Shown here one piece after another: positions 61,360-64,000 of a stretch of 64,000 nt of DNA (within the stretch, counting starts at the first letter, position 1; the number at the start of each line of letters is the position of its first letter). This stretch comes from Acetanaerobacterium elongatum. Lineage in GTDB: Bacteria; Bacillota; Clostridia; Oscillospirales; Ruminococcaceae. The position numbers were made by a program, and so were the translations under genes. Under the pieces are notes generated by a model that was not told the origin of the DNA, did not search any database, and saw only the letters and a list, made by a program, of their open reading frames with translations. The stretch lies in the NCBI RefSeq assembly GCF_900103835.1, contig NZ_FNID01000016.1, forward strand, positions 1 to 64,000. Direction: 5' to 3'.

Positions 61360-61384
61360 TAAAAAACGCCCTCGGCTGAGGGCG
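61360..61384 (-). terminator. Terminator of the CE7 esterase gene
   Basis: CGCCCTC (61367-61373) pairs perfectly with GAGGGCG (61378-61384). On the minus strand TTTTTTAT follows. Confidence 0.85.
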
Positions 61385-61399
61385 ATAGGTAAAGGATTA

Positions 61400-62368
61400 T
61401 TACAATTCCTGATCCAGCAGCTTAAAGATGATATCGCCCGATTTCGGCAGGTATTCATGGCCGTAATCAGGGTACACCACCAGTTCCTTTTCGCTTTTGA
61501 TGTTGTTATAGATTGCAAACTGGGTGGAAGGCGGGCATACTGTATCGGATAACGCCGTGAACATTACAACTTTTGCCTGAATGCGGTCGGCAAGGTTATG
61601 CAGATCGATGTAGCCTAAACGCGTAAAAACCTCAGCTTCACGCTCGTGCATCGGGTCACGGTAACGAAAATAGTTTTTTATCTCACAGTAGGCGCTGATG
61701 CCGATGTCCATATCCTCCCACACACGGCGGTAATCAGTTAAAAAGGGGTATCCGGTGCAGGCCAGCTTTAAACGGGGTTCAAGGCAGGCACAGGCCACGG
61801 TAAGCGCACCACCCTGCGAAAAACCGGTGGCAGCCACACGATTTGCATCCACATACGGCAGCGCCATCACGATTCTTGCAATCTGCGCCGTATCCAAAAA
61901 CACGTTGCGGTAGAACATCTTCTCGGGGTTTGGGTCGTCCAGCCCCTTAATAATCTGCCCTTCAAGACAAGCCCCCTCTACTGTTAAGGGATCGTTTGAA
62001 AGCCCGCCCTGGCCGCGCGTATCCATAGCGGCCACCACATATCCGAACTTTGCGTAGGCAACCTTGTCCATCCAGTCGCCGCTGTCGCAGTGGTAGCCGT
62101 GGAACATGAGCAGTGCTCGGCAGGGGGAAGGCGTCTGCGCCGGCTTTACAAACTTACAATGTATCTTGGCGCCGCCCACACCGGTAAAATACAGGTGGTA
62201 GCATTCCACCCCTTCGGCCTGAAACGCGGCTGGTTCCAGCTTATATTCAAGGCTCTGTGCATTTAGATCGGCGAGTGCCTTATCCCAATAGATATCAAAA
62301 TCCTTCGGACGTTCATTCTTACCCTTATACTTTTTTAGTTCCTTTAGCGGCATATCAACAATCGGCAT
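61400..62368 (-). CDS. Acetylxylan esterase / cephalosporin-C deacetylase (CE7)
   Basis: A 322-residue alpha/beta hydrolase of carbohydrate esterase family 7. It opens MPIVDMPLKELKKYKGKN, the standard CE7 start, and has RGQGG (in MDTRGQGG), the nucleophile elbow GFSQGGALT (serine near 180), the aspartate in LSDTVCPPS and the histidine in DYGHEYL. CE7 enzymes remove acetyl groups from xylo-oligosaccharides and related esters and are mostly cytoplasmic; no signal peptide is seen, so short imported oligosaccharides are likely substrates. ATG 62368 follows AAAGGA by about 11 nt. Confidence 0.93.
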   Translation of the reverse strand: MPIVDMPLKELKKYKGKNERPKDFDIYWDKALADLNAQSLEYKLEPAAFQAEGVECYHLYFTGVGGAKIHCKFVKPAQTPSPCRALLMFHGYHCDSGDWMDKVAYAKFGYVVAAMDTRGQGGLSNDPLTVEGACLEGQIIKGLDDPNPEKMFYRNVFLDTAQIARIVMALPYVDANRVAATGFSQGGALTVACACLEPRLKLACTGYPFLTDYRRVWEDMDIGISAYCEIKNYFRYRDPMHEREAEVFTRLGYIDLHNLADRIQAKVVMFTALSDTVCPPSTQFAIYNNIKSEKELVVYPDYGHEYLPKSGDIIFKLLDQEL

Positions 62369-62565
62369 TTTATGACCATTCCTTTCCAATGCTGCAGCGG
62401 ATGTGTGCACTGTGTAAATAATTTACAATCGTACATAACCCGACTTAACGTTATATTTTTCTATAATTGCATTATAATATACATTAATTTGAACTACAAC
62501 AGGAAGTAAAAAATAGTATTATTTTTGGATGAGTTTTTTAAAAAAGAAAAATGAAGGTGAAATAT

Positions 62566-63657
62566 ATGTGTAAGCATATCAAAAAAGCTGCCGCTTTATC
62601 TGTAACGTTAGCAGTTCTGCTTTCCGGGTGTGGAGCAAATGGCGCAGCGCCGTTAAAGGAGGCTGCTTCAAGCTCCTCCTCACAGGATATTAGCAGTGAA
62701 ACGCCCGCATCATCACGGGCTGTTGATGAATGGATGCTTTCCGCGACAGCCAGAAATGCCGCGTTTCAGCCTTATATGTCAATACAGGAGTATGACGTGC
62801 TGTTCGGCACCAGCGGTATGATGCCGTCCAGCCCTGTTGTATCACCAAACGGGAAGAAGCTAGCCTATATCTACCCGAATGAGTTTGAGGAACCCTGCGA
62901 CCTTTTCTTATATGATCTCGTTTCAAAAAAAGCCGAAAAGATACTGCCCCAGCAGAAGCTGCCACAATCAAGCGGGTTTAAGCAGGTGGCCTGGGCAGAT
63001 GACGGTTCACTGCTGCTGATTATCGGCTACCGCTATGGCACGGTTACCCCAGGCGGTTCGGTTTACCTTTTAAAGCTTGCCGAGGCTCCTGCCTTGCGCC
63101 TGCTGTATGAGCCCCAAAAGGATACCGAACAGGTGCTTTCAGCGTCGCTGTCCGGCAGTACCCTTACCATGAAAATGGCTGTATTTGATAAGAATATGGA
63201 GAAATACACTGAGGAGCAGCGCACTGCTGAAGTAAACCCGCAATCGGCGTCGGTTTCAGAAGCCCCCGAAAGCAGCCCCGCGGTTGACTCCGATATTCTG
63301 GCAACGCTGTTTAACTTCCCTTCAAAGGAACTGCTGGCGGTGTATACCGCTTTAGATACCTTCGAATATGACCAAAGCGGTGAATCGCTGCTGCTGGTAC
63401 CGAATCAGACGGGAACCAGAGTAATAATTGAAACCCTGGAGTATGATTCCGTAAAAAACGATTTTGTGCCGGTGAAAACAGTTTACGATAAAACCTCAAA
63501 GGACGGATATGCCCTATGGTTGAAGGCGGTCCGCCCAGAGGGCGGGATTCAGCTGCGAATTACGCTAAAGCACGGTAAGGCCATGGCACAGTACGATGTA
63601 ACTTATAACGGCAAGGATGGGAATGAAGGAGAAGAGGTTATTAAAAAGGCCTCATAA
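62566..63657 (+). CDS. Predicted lipoprotein with a partial beta-propeller-like domain (DUF4652-like)
   Basis: A 363-residue secreted lipoprotein. The signal peptide ends in LLSGC (C22), followed by an Ala/Ser linker. Two beta-propeller-like blades follow: SPVVSPNGKKLAYIYPNEFE, LFLYDLVSKKAEKI and VAWADDGSLLLIIGYRYGTV with TPGGSVYLL. The YGTVTPGG pattern resembles DUF4652; that match is from memory and moderate. A second half (about 200-363) is less conserved. Function unknown. ATG 62566 follows AAGGTG by 7 nt. Confidence 0.75.
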   Translation: MCKHIKKAAALSVTLAVLLSGCGANGAAPLKEAASSSSSQDISSETPASSRAVDEWMLSATARNAAFQPYMSIQEYDVLFGTSGMMPSSPVVSPNGKKLAYIYPNEFEEPCDLFLYDLVSKKAEKILPQQKLPQSSGFKQVAWADDGSLLLIIGYRYGTVTPGGSVYLLKLAEAPALRLLYEPQKDTEQVLSASLSGSTLTMKMAVFDKNMEKYTEEQRTAEVNPQSASVSEAPESSPAVDSDILATLFNFPSKELLAVYTALDTFEYDQSGESLLLVPNQTGTRVIIETLEYDSVKNDFVPVKTVYDKTSKDGYALWLKAVRPEGGIQLRITLKHGKAMAQYDVTYNGKDGNEGEEVIKKAS

Positions 63658-63677
63658 TACTCTTTTTAAGCATATAT

Positions 63678-63710
63678 GCCCCCGCATACAGCTTGTCTGT
63701 ATACGGGGGC
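63678..63710 (+). terminator. Terminator between the DUF4652-like gene and the phosphofructokinase
   Basis: GCCCCCG-C-ATACAG (63678-63691) pairs with CTGTAT-A-CGGGGGC (63697-63710), one internal mismatch. The convergent genes may share it. Confidence 0.72.
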
Positions 63711-63716
63711 GTACGT

Positions 63717-64000
63717 TTATGTATGGCTAAGAACAGATTTATTAAAGCTGAAGAATTCCGGAATACCATTTCTGGTAGGAGGCTGTACATCTCCAACAAT
63801 CAACGGAAGCAGGTAGCAAAACACGTCGTCGGTAAGGTTGTTACCCGAAGGGGCAATCCATTCCTTTGGAAAACCACGTTCCAGCCCCGCAACCTCGCGG
63901 ATGGGTACGGTAACCACGTCGCAGATATAGGGTGCATCCGAAATACGTTTTAGCCCTGCCATAACGCCGGTTTGGCCCTGCAGCGCAAACCGAACAGCAA
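63717..64000 (-). CDS. 6-phosphofructokinase, C-terminal fragment (partial)
   Basis: The frame runs off the right edge; its stop is at 63717. About 94 residues are visible. The part AVRFALQGQTGVMAGLKR and ISDAPYICDVVTVPIREVAG matches the C-terminal domain of phosphofructokinases, closest by eye to the pyrophosphate-dependent or mixed type, where a QG(Q/E)TGxM segment precedes the C-terminal substrate-binding loop. It would phosphorylate fructose 6-phosphate in glycolysis. The active site is outside the window. The tail ends FFSFNKSVLSHT. Confidence 0.72.
   Translation of the reverse strand, partial: AVRFALQGQTGVMAGLKRISDAPYICDVVTVPIREVAGLERGFPKEWIAPSGNNLTDDVFCYLLPLIVGDVQPPTRNGIPEFFSFNKSVLSHT

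Noticed and set aside
1-64000. CRISPR array, prophage or replication origin
   Set aside because: No regularly spaced direct repeats, phage structural genes, integrase other than the IS fragment, or DnaA-box cluster with dnaA/dnaN was seen.

Overview
The window reads as chromosomal DNA of an anaerobic, endospore-forming member of the Clostridia, most like the Oscillospiraceae/Ruminococcaceae. The evidence is spo0A next to spoIVB, the ctsR-mcsA-mcsB-clpC operon, an IspH-ribosomal S1 fusion, a hybrid cluster protein with its ferredoxin and a Crp/Fnr regulator, a DUF4317 gene, strong AGGAGG-type ribosome binding sites and frequent GTG/TTG starts. Coding density is high. There is no rRNA or CRISPR array, one tRNA, and one insertion sequence cut by the left edge. 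Gene calls are from motif recognition only; no database search was run.

Layout. 1-243: 5' end of an IS transposase (minus strand). 354-4028: GNAT, walJ, rlmH, comM/yifB and a Dabb protein, all plus strand. 4250-9859: RpiR-type regulator, HI0933-type flavoprotein, cmk, plsC and ispH-rpsA, a familiar clostridial cluster. 9977-12321 (minus): spo0A and spoIVB, with a promoter and tandem 0A-like boxes. 12710-16326: a SLOG-fold protein, a Ca2+-type P-ATPase with a structured or MITE-like upstream region, and a 42-residue Cys/Gly-rich membrane peptide. 16640-21327: ctsR-mcsA-mcsB-clpC, with two CtsR operators around the promoter and an unusual structured insert in front of clpC. 21504-28694: TtcA-like protein, a 49-residue ORF, an HMA-like protein lacking one metal cysteine, Ku, a PfkB kinase, an AraC/GyrI regulator, a two-gene ABC exporter and pyridoxamine kinase. 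28760-31216: lipoprotein and release factor 3, divergent. 31357-35369 (minus): a ChvE/GguAB-type sugar ABC operon under tandem promoters that share an upstream box. 35909-39132 (minus): amidohydrolase, lipoprotein, LD-carboxypeptidase/MccF, GNAT. 39346-42558: hcp and ferredoxin divergent from an HcpR-like regulator. 42784-51462: DUF4317 and a 2,375-residue secreted Ig-like protein. 51539-56322: GNAT, iscU, iscS, rnhA, ZIP transporter, PhzF-like. 56487-58542: DnaI-like and DnaD-like primosome proteins. 58688-58763: tRNA-Gly(GCC). 58967-64000: TIGR00266 protein, a LytTR response regulator with a degenerate histidine kinase, CE7 esterase, a lipoprotein, and the C-terminus of a phosphofructokinase.

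Themes. Sporulation control (Spo0A, SpoIVB and perhaps Ku and the Cys/Gly-rich peptide) sits beside protein quality control (CtsR/McsAB/ClpC), Fe-S and nitrosative stress (Isc, Hcp) and sugar uptake. The observations most worth a second look are the clpC leader insert that hides the ribosome binding site, the giant unanchored surface-type protein with a triplicated unassigned domain, the 90-bp inverted repeat between the ferredoxin and HcpR genes, the tandem sugar-operon promoters, and the kinase that keeps its phospho-histidine but has lost its ATP-binding boxes.
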